A DNA stretch of 64,000 nucleotides from Kitasatospora sp. MAP12-44 (GCF_029892095.1 NZ_JARZAE010000004.1:4898001-4962000), one strand, 5' to 3'. Positions 17,355-25,806 are shown, numbered from the stretch's first letter. Notes: generated from the letters alone by a model not told the origin. Made by a program: numbers and translations.

Positions 17355-17962
17355 TGCTCACCCTGCACCGGGCCGGCACCCTGCTGGTCTCCGCCACCGC
17401 CCCGCCGATCGACGACGGGGCGGTGCTGGTGCGCGGCGACGTGGTGGCCGAGGCCGGTCCGTACGCGCAGCTGCTCGCAGCGCACCCGGGCGCGCGGGTG
17501 CGGGCCTGGGAGGGCGTGCTGACGCCCGGGCGGGCCAATCCGCACGGCCGGCTGCTGCTGGAGGCCTGCTACCACCCCGATCCGCGCGAGGAGCTGGGCG
17601 AGGAGCCGCTGGCGCCGCCCCGCGCGCTGACGGACGCCGAGTGGGGGGCCAGCGCCCGGCGCGGGCTGCAGCGGATGCTCGGGCGCGGGACGACGGCAGT
17701 GGCGGGCCCGTTCGAGCGCACCGCGGTCCGGACGGCGGTGAGCCGCTCCGGTCTGCTGGTGCTGCCGCTCGGTTTGACCGAAGTTGGTGCCTTTGTGACC
17801 GGAATCGACCTTTCCGAGCAGGGGCGGGCGGCCCTCGCGGACACCGTTCCGTATGGCGCGCTGACCCCCGGGGCGCGGGCCGACTTCACCGTCCTGACCC
17901 CCGCCGACCAGGCCTGCGAGGCCACCGTGCTGGCCGGACGGCTGGTCTACCGCAGGCGCTGA
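17354..17962 (+). CDS. Degenerate amidohydrolase-like protein coupled to mqnC
   Basis: 202 aa, starting inside the mqnC stop codon (TGATG). The N-terminus (LHRAGTLLVSATAPPIDDGAVLVRGDVVAEAG) and C-terminus (GALTPGARADFTVLTP, TVLAGRLVYRRR) match the composite beta-sandwich of imidazolonepropionase-type amidohydrolases. The middle is too short (about half of the usual 400 residues) and the metal-binding His-x-His position reads VLTPGRANPHGR, so one of the two histidines is lost; a CYHPDPREE follows. It is probably not a standard hydrolase. From memory an equivalent gene follows mqnC in S. coelicolor. The coupling suggests a role in menaquinone synthesis, but that is inference. Confidence 0.75.
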   Translation: MLTLHRAGTLLVSATAPPIDDGAVLVRGDVVAEAGPYAQLLAAHPGARVRAWEGVLTPGRANPHGRLLLEACYHPDPREELGEEPLAPPRALTDAEWGASARRGLQRMLGRGTTAVAGPFERTAVRTAVSRSGLLVLPLGLTEVGAFVTGIDLSEQGRAALADTVPYGALTPGARADFTVLTPADQACEATVLAGRLVYRRR

Positions 17963-18141
17963 GGGCCGCGCAACGAGGTCATCCGTATCCGAACTCCTAC
18001 CGTGCGCCGACGTCCTGATGACCCCTCGCCGTGACCTGAGGGGGCGCCAGCAGTTACGATCCCGGTCAGTCCTGCAGCCGTCCGTCCCCGGCGCGTCGGG
18101 CTCCTCACCACGCCTTTTCGGAAGTCAGGTCACCGCGCAGC

Positions 18142-18714
18142 ATGCGATCCCCGTCCGCCGCTCCCAGGATCGGCCGAGGTTGGTACCTCGGTGCGGTGCT
18201 CAGTGCCGTGCTGGCGGTCGGCATGTGCCTGCTGGGCCTTCGGCAGGCCGACCTCGCGGACAAGATCGGCGCGCACCCCGTCCAGGTGCAGGGCGTCGTC
18301 ACCAGGCTGCCGGGCGGCAGCGCCACCTACAGCGCGGTCAGCTACCAGGCCGGCGGCCAGCAGCGCACCGCCGCCGACCTCCAGCTCCCGGACGAGGCCA
18401 GGGTCGGCGACTCGATCTGCCTGGAGCACGCCGCCGACGACCTGGGCGCCGTCCGGGTCTGCCACCAGCACTACCCGCAGGCGGCCGGGGTCCGGCTGGC
18501 GCAGACCAGCGTGCCGGTCGCGCTGCTGCTCTGCGCGCTGTGCGTGGCGCGGATCCTGCGGTTCCGGCGGGCGGTGGCGAGCCGGGTGCGCGGCGGGCGG
18601 GTCCGCGCGACGGTCGCGTTCGCCACCGAGGCACTGGCCGACGGCATGCCCGCGATCACCCAGGGCAAGCGCTCCCGGCGGCGGCGCAAGGGCGGCCGCC
18701 GCGCGCTGCGCTGA
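18142..18714 (+). CDS. Two-TM membrane protein with extracytoplasmic domain
   Basis: 190 aa from ATG 18142. TM1 (YLGAVLSAVLAVGMCLLGL) and TM2 (VPVALLLCALCVARILRF) flank an outside domain of about 100 residues with paired cysteines (SICLEHAAD and RVCHQHY) and a VQVQGVVTRLPGGSATYSAVSY strand pattern reminiscent of DUF3592-like proteins. The C-terminus is very basic (SRRRRKGGRRALR). The last four codons and the stop are the first copy of a 12-bp tandem repeat. Function unknown. Confidence 0.75.
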   Translation: MRSPSAAPRIGRGWYLGAVLSAVLAVGMCLLGLRQADLADKIGAHPVQVQGVVTRLPGGSATYSAVSYQAGGQQRTAADLQLPDEARVGDSICLEHAADDLGAVRVCHQHYPQAAGVRLAQTSVPVALLLCALCVARILRFRRAVASRVRGGRVRATVAFATEALADGMPAITQGKRSRRRRKGGRRALR

Positions 18715-18750
18715 GCGCTGCATTGGGCGCTGCTTTGAGCGCTGCGTTGA
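18703..18750. repeat. Four 12-bp tandem repeats spanning a stop codon
   Basis: GCGCTGCGCTGA, GCGCTGCATTGG, GCGCTGCTTTGA and GCGCTGCGTTGA follow each other without a gap. The first copy encodes the last three residues (Ala-Leu-Arg) and stop of the membrane protein; the others lie just after, before the menG start. Three of four copies end in TGA, so slippage could change copy number without altering the protein. Confidence 0.85.
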
Positions 18751-18796
18751 GCCCGCGCGCAGGACTGTCGTCGCCAGGGTGAACAATAGGGGCGTG

Positions 18797-19489
18797 ATGA
18801 CCCGAGCCTCTCTGGACAAGCAGCCGCACGAAGTCGCCGCGATGTTCGACGACGTCGCCGCCAAGTACGACCGGACCAACGACGTCCTCTCGCTCGGCCA
18901 GGCCCGCGCCTGGCGCCGCGCGGTGGCCGAGGCGGTCGGTGCCCAGCCCGGTGAGCTGGTGCTGGACCTCGGCGCGGGCACCGGCACCTCCTCGCTGCCG
19001 TTCGCCGAGGCCGGCGCCAAGGTCGTCCCGTGCGACTTCTCGGTCGGCATGCTGACGGAGGGCAAGCGGCGGCACCCCGAGCTCCAGCTGACGGCCGGCG
19101 ACGCGACCCGGCTGCCGTTCGCCGACGCCTCGTTCGACGCCGTGACGATCTCCTTCGCGCTGCGCAACGTCCAGGACACCGACCTGGCGCTGCGCGAGAT
19201 GTACCGGGTCACCAAGCCCGGCGGCAAGGTGGTGATCTGCGAGTTCTCCACGCCGACCTGGACCCCGCTGCGCACCGTCTACACCGAGTACCTGATGCGC
19301 GCGCTGCCGCCGGTCGCGAACAAGGTCAGCAGCAACCCCGACGCGTACGTGTACCTCGCCGAGTCGATCCGCGCCTGGCCCGACCAGCCGGAGCTCGCGG
19401 TCAAGCTCCAGCAGGCCGGCTGGGCCAAGGTGGCCTGGCGCAACCTCACCGGCGGCATCGTCGCGCTGCACCGCGGCACCCGCGACTGA
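18797..19489 (+). CDS. menG: Demethylmenaquinone methyltransferase
   Basis: 230 aa from ATG 18797 (a GTG codon immediately precedes it). A class-I SAM methyltransferase: motif I is LDLGAGTGTSSLPFA (57-70), then CDFSVGMLTEGK, GDATRLPFADASFDAVTISFALRN, which is the UbiE/MenG signature, and MYRVTKPGGKVVICEFSTP. It methylates demethylmenaquinone in the last step of menaquinone synthesis, at the membrane. Its presence within 3 kb of mqnC and 8 kb of the geranylgeranyl reductase fits a quinone-biosynthesis neighbourhood. The name ubiE is also used. Confidence 0.93.
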   Translation: MTRASLDKQPHEVAAMFDDVAAKYDRTNDVLSLGQARAWRRAVAEAVGAQPGELVLDLGAGTGTSSLPFAEAGAKVVPCDFSVGMLTEGKRRHPELQLTAGDATRLPFADASFDAVTISFALRNVQDTDLALREMYRVTKPGGKVVICEFSTPTWTPLRTVYTEYLMRALPPVANKVSSNPDAYVYLAESIRAWPDQPELAVKLQQAGWAKVAWRNLTGGIVALHRGTRD

Positions 19490-19506
19490 GCGCGTGTCGC
19501 TGGGTT

Positions 19507-19986
19507 TTAACCGATCGGCAGGCTCATGATCAGCCGGTCCTCGCCCGGCCCGAAGTAGCCCGCGCAGAGCTGGACCACGGTGAAGCCGAGCGAGTGGTAG
19601 AGGTTCAGCGCGATGGTGTTGTCGGGCTCGACGGTGAGCCGGGCCTCGCGGACCTTGTCGGCGACCATCCGGTCCAGCCCCTCGGTCATCAGCCGCCGCC
19701 CGTGGCCGAGCCCGCGGGCGTGCGGCACCACGCCGAGCCCGAGCACCCAGCTGACCCGCCGGTCCGGCGTGTTGGCGAGCAGCGTGTAGCCGGTCAGCTC
19801 GTCGTCGCAGTCCAGGACGAGGAAGTGCTCGCCATGGACGTCGAACAGCTGGCGCAGCACGAAGAACGGGTAGGGGTCCGCGGCGAAGATGGTGCTGTCG
19901 ATGCGGCTCAGCCCGGGTAGGTCCGCGGGGCCTGCGGGTCGGATCGCTCCCGCTACGGGTTCACTCCTTCGAGCGGACTGCTCCAC
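19507..19986 (-). CDS. GNAT family N-acetyltransferase
   Basis: 159 aa from GTG 19986, chosen because GGAAGG lies 7 bases upstream; ATGs further upstream (20079, 20112) lack such a site. The acetyl-CoA motif is VLGLGVVPHARGLGHGRRLMTEGLDRM (R-G-L-G-H-G), followed by ARLTVEPDNTIALNLYHSLGFTVVQLCAGYFGPGEDRLIM, which resembles RimI-type protein acetyltransferases. It converges on menG and is divergent from the SCO2525-type gene. Substrate unknown. Confidence 0.88.
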   Translation of the reverse strand: MEQSARRSEPVAGAIRPAGPADLPGLSRIDSTIFAADPYPFFVLRQLFDVHGEHFLVLDCDDELTGYTLLANTPDRRVSWVLGLGVVPHARGLGHGRRLMTEGLDRMVADKVREARLTVEPDNTIALNLYHSLGFTVVQLCAGYFGPGEDRLIMSLPIG

Positions 19987-20196
19987 GTCTGCACCTTCCG
20001 TCGGCTCTGCGCCGGCGAGGCCGACACGCGTAGCGCGTTGCCGTCGGTCCGGCAGAACGGTATGGGGCGTAGCCGGATCCATGGTAAGTGTGATGTGTTG
20101 TTGTGTGAACATGCCCGTATCCCGTCAACCTGCCTAGGGCTACCATGGGTTGGCCAGGCTTCAATCAGTTGACGATGTGTCATATAGGGTCTCGCC

Positions 20197-20973
20197 ATGG
20201 ATGTCACGCCGATGCGCGAAGAGTTCAAGCTGAACAGCGATGCCCCGTGGGACTCGTTTGATTCGATGGCCTATCTGAGCCATAACTACCGGACTCTTCG
20301 CTCGGACGACCGGCAGATCCTGGGCCTGGTGCGTGACCACTTCGGCGCCCACTTCGCGGGCCGCCCGGCCGGCTCGGCCCTGCGCGGTATCGACGTCGGC
20401 GCGGGCACCAACCTCTACCCGTCCCTTGCCATGCTGCCGTGGTGCGGCGAGGTCACGCTCTTCGAGCGGGCCGAGGGCAATGTCGCCTGGCTGCGCCGCG
20501 AAGTGCGCAACTACGGTGACGGCTGGGACGAGTTCTGGGCCGTACTGCGCGAGGGCGCGGCCTACCGGGCGGTCGAGGACCCGCGCGGGCGGCTGGCCGG
20601 GGCCGCCACCGTTGTCAAGGGCGACCTCTTCGCCGACCTGCCCGAGCGCAGCTGCGGGATCGGCACGATGTTCTTCGTCGCCGAGTCGATGTCCAGCGCC
20701 CACGAGGAGTTCGAGAGTGCCGTCGACCGCTTCGCCGGCACGCTGCTGCCCGGAGCGCCGTTCGCGGTGGCCTTCATGGAGAACTCGCTCGGCTACGACG
20801 TCGGCGACCTGCGCTTCCCGGCCTGCCGGGTCGGTGCGGACGATGTGCTCGCCTCGCTGCGCGCCCATGCGGCGGACGACCTGCGGGTGAGCCGGATCGA
20901 GATCCCGGGGGAGCCGCTGCTGCGCGACGGCTACACCGGGATGCTGCTGGCGCTCGGGCGGTTGCGTCCGTAG
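20197..20973 (+). CDS. SCO2525 family SAM-dependent methyltransferase (cassette gene 1)
   Basis: 258 aa from ATG 20197. It resembles the NNMT/PNMT/TEMT small-molecule methyltransferase type: N-terminal FDSMAYLSHNYRTLRSDDRQIL, motif I GIDVGAGTNLYPSLAML (64-80), then EVTLFERAEGNVAWLRREV and a late GIGTMFFVAESMSSAHEEFESAVDRF. I recognise it as the SCO2525 family, named after S. coelicolor, whose substrate is not known. No clear Shine-Dalgarno is present; TAGGGT ends 6 bases before the ATG and could be a -10 of a leaderless transcript or a weak ribosome site. It opens a run of six same-strand genes. Confidence 0.85.
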   Translation: MDVTPMREEFKLNSDAPWDSFDSMAYLSHNYRTLRSDDRQILGLVRDHFGAHFAGRPAGSALRGIDVGAGTNLYPSLAMLPWCGEVTLFERAEGNVAWLRREVRNYGDGWDEFWAVLREGAAYRAVEDPRGRLAGAATVVKGDLFADLPERSCGIGTMFFVAESMSSAHEEFESAVDRFAGTLLPGAPFAVAFMENSLGYDVGDLRFPACRVGADDVLASLRAHAADDLRVSRIEIPGEPLLRDGYTGMLLALGRLRP

Positions 20974-21055
20974 CGGCCGGGGCCGGGCCGGCTCCCGGGC
21001 AGGGTGACAACTCCAGGACGTGTCGGGAACAGCGGGGGAACGGCAGGGGTGAGGG

Positions 21056-22888
21056 ATGAAACTCCAACCACGTCAGCAGATTTTGGAGATCTGGAACGCG
21101 CTGGGGCGCCAGAGCTTCACTGACAAGGCCTGGGAGTTCGGCGAGGGGGAGCCGAGCAGCGTCAGCGACGCCGAGCAACTGCTCTGCGTGCTCTATCCGG
21201 CGACCGAGATCCCGGCGCTGCGTCTCGACGAGCCGGACGAGACGCAGGAGGACGTGCTGAACGCGCTGCGCGACCTCGGCGACAGTGTGGAGATCCCGCG
21301 CAGGGTGATCAACACGCTGATGGACTTCATGGAGCGGCACACCGGCGCGGACGAGGCACCGAGCTTCTCGGCGGGGGCCTATCTGACCTCCGCCGACAGC
21401 GCGGTGCCGATGGGGCCCGAGCAGCGCGAACTCGGCGTGGTGGACGCCTACTCGCTCTCCGTCACCCTCTCGCTGGCCACCCTCGGCTTCCTGAAGATCT
21501 TCACCCGCAACATCCGGCGGGCCGATCTGCGGGAGCGGGCGGCCAAGTTGGAGACCGCCACCGGCATCCGGCTGACCGCGGCGATGGCCGGCCTGCTGCG
21601 CAGTTTCACGGTGAGCACCTTCGACGCCGACTCCGATCAGGGCCGCACGCTCTGCTCGATGGTCAACCAGACCGGCGCTCCGAACCGGGTGATCGTGCAG
21701 CAACTGCGCGACAAGCTCAAGCCCGTGCGCGCGACCATCCGCGACTTCACGCTCGGCCTCTCGGCCACCGGCGACCTGGAGAACGACAACCTGCTCTTCG
21801 AGTGCGGGTGGTCCTGGGGGGTGGTGCAGGACGCCCCGCCGGTCGAGACCGACCCGCGGATCGGCGTGCAGCCCGCCGGGGTGGCGATGTCCGCCCCGTA
21901 CCTCTACTTCACGGTGGTCGCGCTGGACGGCATCGCCGACCTGTTCTCCGACCGCACGCTGACCCTCGGCCTGCTCGACGAGCAGCAGCAGCGCCTCGCC
22001 CAGGCGCTGCGCCTGCGCTGGGAGGTCACCCAGCAGTACTGGTCGGCGCTGGCCCGCTTCGACGACGAGGCCTGGCCGCTGGAAGACATCCCCTGGCGAA
22101 CCAGCGACCAGCAGGAGTCGGCCTACTTCAGTCTGCTGGTCGCCTCGATCCTGGTCCAGGACCTGCAGCGGCGCCGGGCCAACGACGACGACCTGACCCG
22201 TACGGTGGCCGTCATGGAGGAGCTGGCGCTGCGCTCCCGGACCACCCGGCGGATGGCGGAGAAGGACGAGTCGGCGCTCTCCCTGCACGCGCCCGGCGTC
22301 CAACTGACGCTGCTGGGCAGCGAGACGCTCGGTCCGCTGCTGCAGTGGACGGTGGCCGACTTCTCCGCCCAGCTGCTCAAGCGCAGCCTGCAGCTCAGCC
22401 GCCTCTCGCGCAACACCGGCTCGCACGACCGGCTGGTGCGGCTGGCCGAGCGGATCATGGACCACCTCTGGCAGCGCCGGATCGCCGGCGGGCCCGGGGC
22501 ACTGCTCTGGGACGACATCGAGGCGGTCTTCCCGAAATCCGTGCCCGGCTCGGGGGCGCTGTCCTGGAGTCTGACCGAGCGGGTGGTCGAGTGCCTGGTC
22601 ACCGCGTTCGGGATGGTCAAGGAAACCCCGATCCGCAGCCCCCAGTTGATCACGATCGCCACCGATCTGCTGAGCGAGGCGGAACACCTGCTCGACAAGG
22701 AGCTGATGGAGCTCGGCGGTGGCTTCTCCGCAGTGCGCACCACGCTCCAGCAGGCCGAGGTGCAGCTCCAGCGGGCCCGCCGGATCGTTCGCGACCGGCC
22801 CGGCACCGCCCTTGCACTGACCCTCCAAGTGCTCACCGCACTCGACGAGTTGGTCGCCGCTCGGCGGGCCGCAGGGTGGAGGCCGTGA
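21056..22888 (+). CDS. SCO2524 family protein (cassette gene 2)
   Basis: 610 aa from ATG 21056, with AGGGGTGAGGG upstream. A large, mostly helical soluble protein without signal peptide or membrane helix. It starts MKLQPRQQILEIWNALGRQSF; recognisable blocks are DAEQLLCVLYPATEIPALRLDEPDETQ, VIVQQLRDKLKPVRATIRDFTLGL, LFECGWSWGVVQDAPPVE, PYLYFTVVALDGIADLFSDRTL and a helical C-terminus ending LTALDELVAARRAAG. I match it to the SCO2524 family, function unknown. Its stop lies 4 bases before the start of the P-loop gene, and its last codons contain that gene's ribosome site (AGGGTGGAGG). Confidence 0.85.
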   Translation: MKLQPRQQILEIWNALGRQSFTDKAWEFGEGEPSSVSDAEQLLCVLYPATEIPALRLDEPDETQEDVLNALRDLGDSVEIPRRVINTLMDFMERHTGADEAPSFSAGAYLTSADSAVPMGPEQRELGVVDAYSLSVTLSLATLGFLKIFTRNIRRADLRERAAKLETATGIRLTAAMAGLLRSFTVSTFDADSDQGRTLCSMVNQTGAPNRVIVQQLRDKLKPVRATIRDFTLGLSATGDLENDNLLFECGWSWGVVQDAPPVETDPRIGVQPAGVAMSAPYLYFTVVALDGIADLFSDRTLTLGLLDEQQQRLAQALRLRWEVTQQYWSALARFDDEAWPLEDIPWRTSDQQESAYFSLLVASILVQDLQRRRANDDDLTRTVAVMEELALRSRTTRRMAEKDESALSLHAPGVQLTLLGSETLGPLLQWTVADFSAQLLKRSLQLSRLSRNTGSHDRLVRLAERIMDHLWQRRIAGGPGALLWDDIEAVFPKSVPGSGALSWSLTERVVECLVTAFGMVKETPIRSPQLITIATDLLSEAEHLLDKELMELGGGFSAVRTTLQQAEVQLQRARRIVRDRPGTALALTLQVLTALDELVAARRAAGWRP

Positions 22889-22892
22889 TCCC

Positions 22893-23813
22893 GTGCTGAT
22901 CTTCGCGACCTCGGACAAGGGCGGCACCGGCCGCTCGGTCACCAGTGCCAACATCGCCTACCGCCGCTCGCTGCTCGGCGACGACGTCTGCTACCTGGAC
23001 TTCGACTTCGGCTCGCCCACCAGCGCCGCGGTCTTCGACGTCCCCGACGCGCTGCGCGGGGTGGAGCAGGCCGGTCTGCACTCCTACCTGCGGGGCAATG
23101 TGGCGGAGCCCAAGCGGGTCAACGTCTGGGCCGAGTCGGACAGCGTGGGCCTGCGCCACCGGCCGCCGGGGAGCGGGCAGTTGGTGCTGGTGCCGGGTGA
23201 CCGCGGGGGTGGTGAGTTCGTCACCGGCCAGGACGCGGTGCGGCGCTGCGCGGAGCTGTTCGTGCGCCTGGAGGAGGAGTTCGACATCATCCTGGTGGAC
23301 CTCAGCGCCGGGCGATCCTATGCTGCGGAGATGGTCCTGGAGGCCACCGCCAGACCGGAGTTGGCGTCCTCGACCGGCCGTTGGCTGGTCTTCCACCGGT
23401 GGACCAGGCAGCACATCATCGCGGCCTCCGGGCTGGTCTACGGCGACCGCGGCATCATGGCGGCGGGAGCGGCGCGCGGGCATGACGAGGAGGAGCTGCG
23501 CGAGTGCGTGCGGTTCGTGCGGGCCGCGGTGCCGGACCCGTCGTCGCCGATGTTCGCCCAGCTGCGACCGGCTCAGGCGGCCTGGCTGCGGGCCTGCGAC
23601 CAGGACCTCACCCGGCTGGCCTCCGAGTACCGGCTCGGTCCGACCCGGGCGCTGGGGGTGGTCCCGCTGGATCCGCTGCTGCAGTGGCAGGAGCAACTGA
23701 TCACCGATGACGACGTGTTGGCCAGCAAGGTGGCCAACCCCGAGACGGTGGAGGCGTTTTCGGCTCTGGCGGCGGCGCTGACCGACGCCCAGGCCTGGGA
23801 GGGCCAGCTGTGA
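22893..23813 (+). CDS. SCO2523 family variant P-loop NTPase (cassette gene 3)
   Basis: 306 aa from GTG 22893. A MinD/ParA-like NTPase: MLIFATSDKGGTGRSVTSANIAYRR carries the signature Lys (K9) of the deviant Walker A motif, but the usual second Lys of K-G-G-x-G-K-S/T is Arg (R14). Switch-like strands follow: VCYLDFDFGSPTSAAVF and a Walker-B-like FDIILVDLSAGRSYAAEMVLEAT. The C-terminal half is longer and less ParA-like (FVRAAVPDPSSPMFAQLRPAQAAWL, LGVVPLDPLLQWQEQL). I recognise the SCO2523 'variant P-loop' family. It probably binds a nucleotide and acts as a switch or scaffold; hydrolysis is doubtful. Nothing is known of its partners beyond the conserved neighbours. Confidence 0.85.
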   Translation: MLIFATSDKGGTGRSVTSANIAYRRSLLGDDVCYLDFDFGSPTSAAVFDVPDALRGVEQAGLHSYLRGNVAEPKRVNVWAESDSVGLRHRPPGSGQLVLVPGDRGGGEFVTGQDAVRRCAELFVRLEEEFDIILVDLSAGRSYAAEMVLEATARPELASSTGRWLVFHRWTRQHIIAASGLVYGDRGIMAAGAARGHDEEELRECVRFVRAAVPDPSSPMFAQLRPAQAAWLRACDQDLTRLASEYRLGPTRALGVVPLDPLLQWQEQLITDDDVLASKVANPETVEAFSALAAALTDAQAWEGQL

Positions 23814-23848
23814 CGTCCGTTCCCGAAGCCGCGCCCGAGTCCGCTTAA
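23810..23848 (+). CDS. 12-codon overlapping mini-ORF between cassette genes 3 and 4
   Basis: GTG 23810 overlaps the SCO2523-type stop as GTGA and reads MTSVPEAAPESA before a TAA at 23846-23848 that is embedded in the TTAAGGAG ribosome site of the next gene. It could help hand ribosomes from one gene to the next, or be chance. No evidence of a functional peptide. Confidence 0.2.
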   Translation: MTSVPEAAPESA

Positions 23849-23860
23849 GGAGTGAGCCAG

Positions 23861-24829
23861 TTGGACACCTCGTTCCGGGAAGTCTCCTCGGACCCGCGGA
23901 CGGCCTCAGTGCCGCTGTCCCACCTCTCGCTGGAGCTGGGCCACCTCTACATGGACGACTTCGCGGCCGGCCCGGCCCGGCTGCGCGAGCAGTTCAGCAA
24001 GGTCAAGCCCTGGGCGGACGCGGCCCGGGCGGACGCGGCCCGGGCGGCCGGCGCCGGGTCGGCCGACGGCCGGGCCAGGGTCAGCACCTGCTTCCTGGTC
24101 GACGACTACTTCACCCGCTTCTCCTCGCCGGCCGAGGTGCTGCCGCAGGTGCTGGAGCAGGCCGAGCAGTGCGGCCTGGTGATCGACTACCTGGCCCGCG
24201 AGTCGGCCTGCGCCGAGGTCGGCGCCTTACAGCCGGCCCGCCTGGTGGAGTCGCGCCTGGTGCAGTCGCCGACCCCCGGCAGCAACGGGTCGCGGCCGCC
24301 GGCCACCGAGGCGGGCTGGCTGAGCAACGGCGAGCGCACCCCCTCGGACGGCCTGCTGGAGGCGATGCGCAGCACCACCGGCTGGCAGGCGCCGCGCGAG
24401 ACCGAGGCGCGTCGGCACTCGGTCTTCCTGGACGTGGAGATCTGGGACGAGCAGGACGGCCGCCGCACCTGGTCCTGCCCGTTCCTGGCCGCCGTCTGGC
24501 AGTTGTTACGGCTGGGCCTGCTGCGCGACCACGGGCAGCAGGCGATCCAGCCCGTGCCGCGCGACGAGGCCTTCCCCGAGTCCTGGGACGCGCTGCCGCC
24601 GCTGGTCCAACTCACGCCGGGCGCCTACCCGTTCGCCGCCTACCGGACCTTCTCGGTGCTGGCCTCCCGGTTCCTGCCGATCGAGCACGCGGTGCGGGTG
24701 ATCCTGCAGCAGTGGTCGCCCGAGGAGCCGGTGCTGCGGCAGATCGCCGAGCGCGCCGAGCGCGAGCGCCTGCCGGTGCCGGACGATCTGACCGACCGGG
24801 TCGCCTACCTGTTCCACCACCAGCGATGA
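23861..24829 (+). CDS. SCO2522 family protein (cassette gene 4)
   Basis: 322 aa from TTG 23861, favoured because AAGGAG ends 9 bases upstream; the GTG at 23852 directly abuts that site and would add three residues. It contains LSHLSLELGHLYMDDFAAGPARL, an in-frame repeat in ADAARADAARAAG (from a 15-bp DNA duplication near 24014-24043), VSTCFLVDDYFTRFSSPAEVLP, and WSCPFLAAVWQLLRLGLLR. I match it to the SCO2522 family; no fold or catalytic motif is evident. It is soluble, with no signal peptide. Its stop overlaps the following ATG by four bases. Confidence 0.82.
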   Translation: MDTSFREVSSDPRTASVPLSHLSLELGHLYMDDFAAGPARLREQFSKVKPWADAARADAARAAGAGSADGRARVSTCFLVDDYFTRFSSPAEVLPQVLEQAEQCGLVIDYLARESACAEVGALQPARLVESRLVQSPTPGSNGSRPPATEAGWLSNGERTPSDGLLEAMRSTTGWQAPRETEARRHSVFLDVEIWDEQDGRRTWSCPFLAAVWQLLRLGLLRDHGQQAIQPVPRDEAFPESWDALPPLVQLTPGAYPFAAYRTFSVLASRFLPIEHAVRVILQQWSPEEPVLRQIAERAERERLPVPDDLTDRVAYLFHHQR

Positions 24830-25806
24830 AGGCCGGCCAGGCGAAGGGGGGCGCGGTCGACCCGCCGGCCCTGCTGCTGGGCGAGGTGCGCACCAGCCTG
24901 CTGCAGCACTCCGTCGAACTGCCCCGGACCTCGGCCGTCCAGCTGCTCCAACTGCGGCACGGCGAGCGGGTGCGGACCTCGGAGCGGCCGAACGGGCAGG
25001 CCCTCTCGCCCGACCTGCTGACCGGTGTCGACTGCCCGCTGCCGACCGCCTCGCGCCGGGCGGTGCGCGGCGTCGGGACGGCGCAGTCGCGGGCGGTGCT
25101 CACCGAGGGGCGGGTGCTGCAGGCGTCCGTGCGGGTCCGGATCGCCGCCACCGGGGGCAGCCTGCGACTGCCGTGGGGGCACTACCTGGCCCGGCCCGGG
25201 ACCGTCGAGCCGGCCGGGCGGCTGCGCGGGACGGATCTGGTCGACGGGTTCCTTGAGGCGTCCGGTTCGGCCGGCGAGCTCGATCTCGGGGCCATCGCGG
25301 AGCGGCTGCTGTCCGAGGTGCAGGGGCACCCGGTGCTGGACCGCCGCGCGCCGTTCAGGTCCCGGCGCACCCGGTTGCTGTGGACGGCGGTGCTGGCCAC
25401 CGAGGGCGGCGAGCCGCCGGGCGGCCGCTTCACCATCGAGGACGGCACGCTGCGTACCCTGCGGCTCACCCTGGAGCGGGTGGACCCGGTCGCGGTGGTC
25501 GCGTTCTGCGAGGATCTGGCGCTGCACGACTGGCTGCTGACCACGCTGGTGCTGCTGATCGAGCGCAGCGGCCTGGGCTCGCTGCCGGGCCCCGATCCGC
25601 TGCGCCGGCTGCGTCCGGCCGTCGACCACCTGCTGCACCTGTGGATGCCCGGGGCCCGGGTCGACCCGGCGCTCGCGCCGCTCTGGGCGGGCCTTGAGGT
25701 CCGTCCCGGCTTCAGCCGGCAGTGGACGGGGGCCGTCCAGCGGATCCGGGACCACCTGGCGCTGCAGGCCGTCGACCTGGCCTTCCGCAGCCATCTCGGG
25801 GGCTGA
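24826..25806 (+). CDS. SCO2521 family protein (cassette gene 5)
   Basis: 326 aa, starting at the ATGA overlap with the previous gene. Conserved-looking blocks are LLLGEVRTSLLQHSVELP, VQLLQLRHGERVRTSERPNGQALSP, ASVRVRIAATGGSLRLPWGHYLARPG, LRLTLERVDPVAVVAFCEDLALHDWLLTTLVLLIER and a helical end VDLAFRSHLGG. I match it to the SCO2521 family of unknown function. It is soluble. The tight coupling to the SCO2522-type gene suggests the two proteins are made in equal amounts, possibly as a complex. Confidence 0.82.
   Translation: MKAGQAKGGAVDPPALLLGEVRTSLLQHSVELPRTSAVQLLQLRHGERVRTSERPNGQALSPDLLTGVDCPLPTASRRAVRGVGTAQSRAVLTEGRVLQASVRVRIAATGGSLRLPWGHYLARPGTVEPAGRLRGTDLVDGFLEASGSAGELDLGAIAERLLSEVQGHPVLDRRAPFRSRRTRLLWTAVLATEGGEPPGGRFTIEDGTLRTLRLTLERVDPVAVVAFCEDLALHDWLLTTLVLLIERSGLGSLPGPDPLRRLRPAVDHLLHLWMPGARVDPALAPLWAGLEVRPGFSRQWTGAVQRIRDHLALQAVDLAFRSHLGG

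Noticed and set aside
24014..24043. 15-bp tandem duplication in the SCO2522-type gene
   Set aside because: It only adds an ADAAR unit in frame in an Ala-rich linker; noted in the gene entry, not a separate system.
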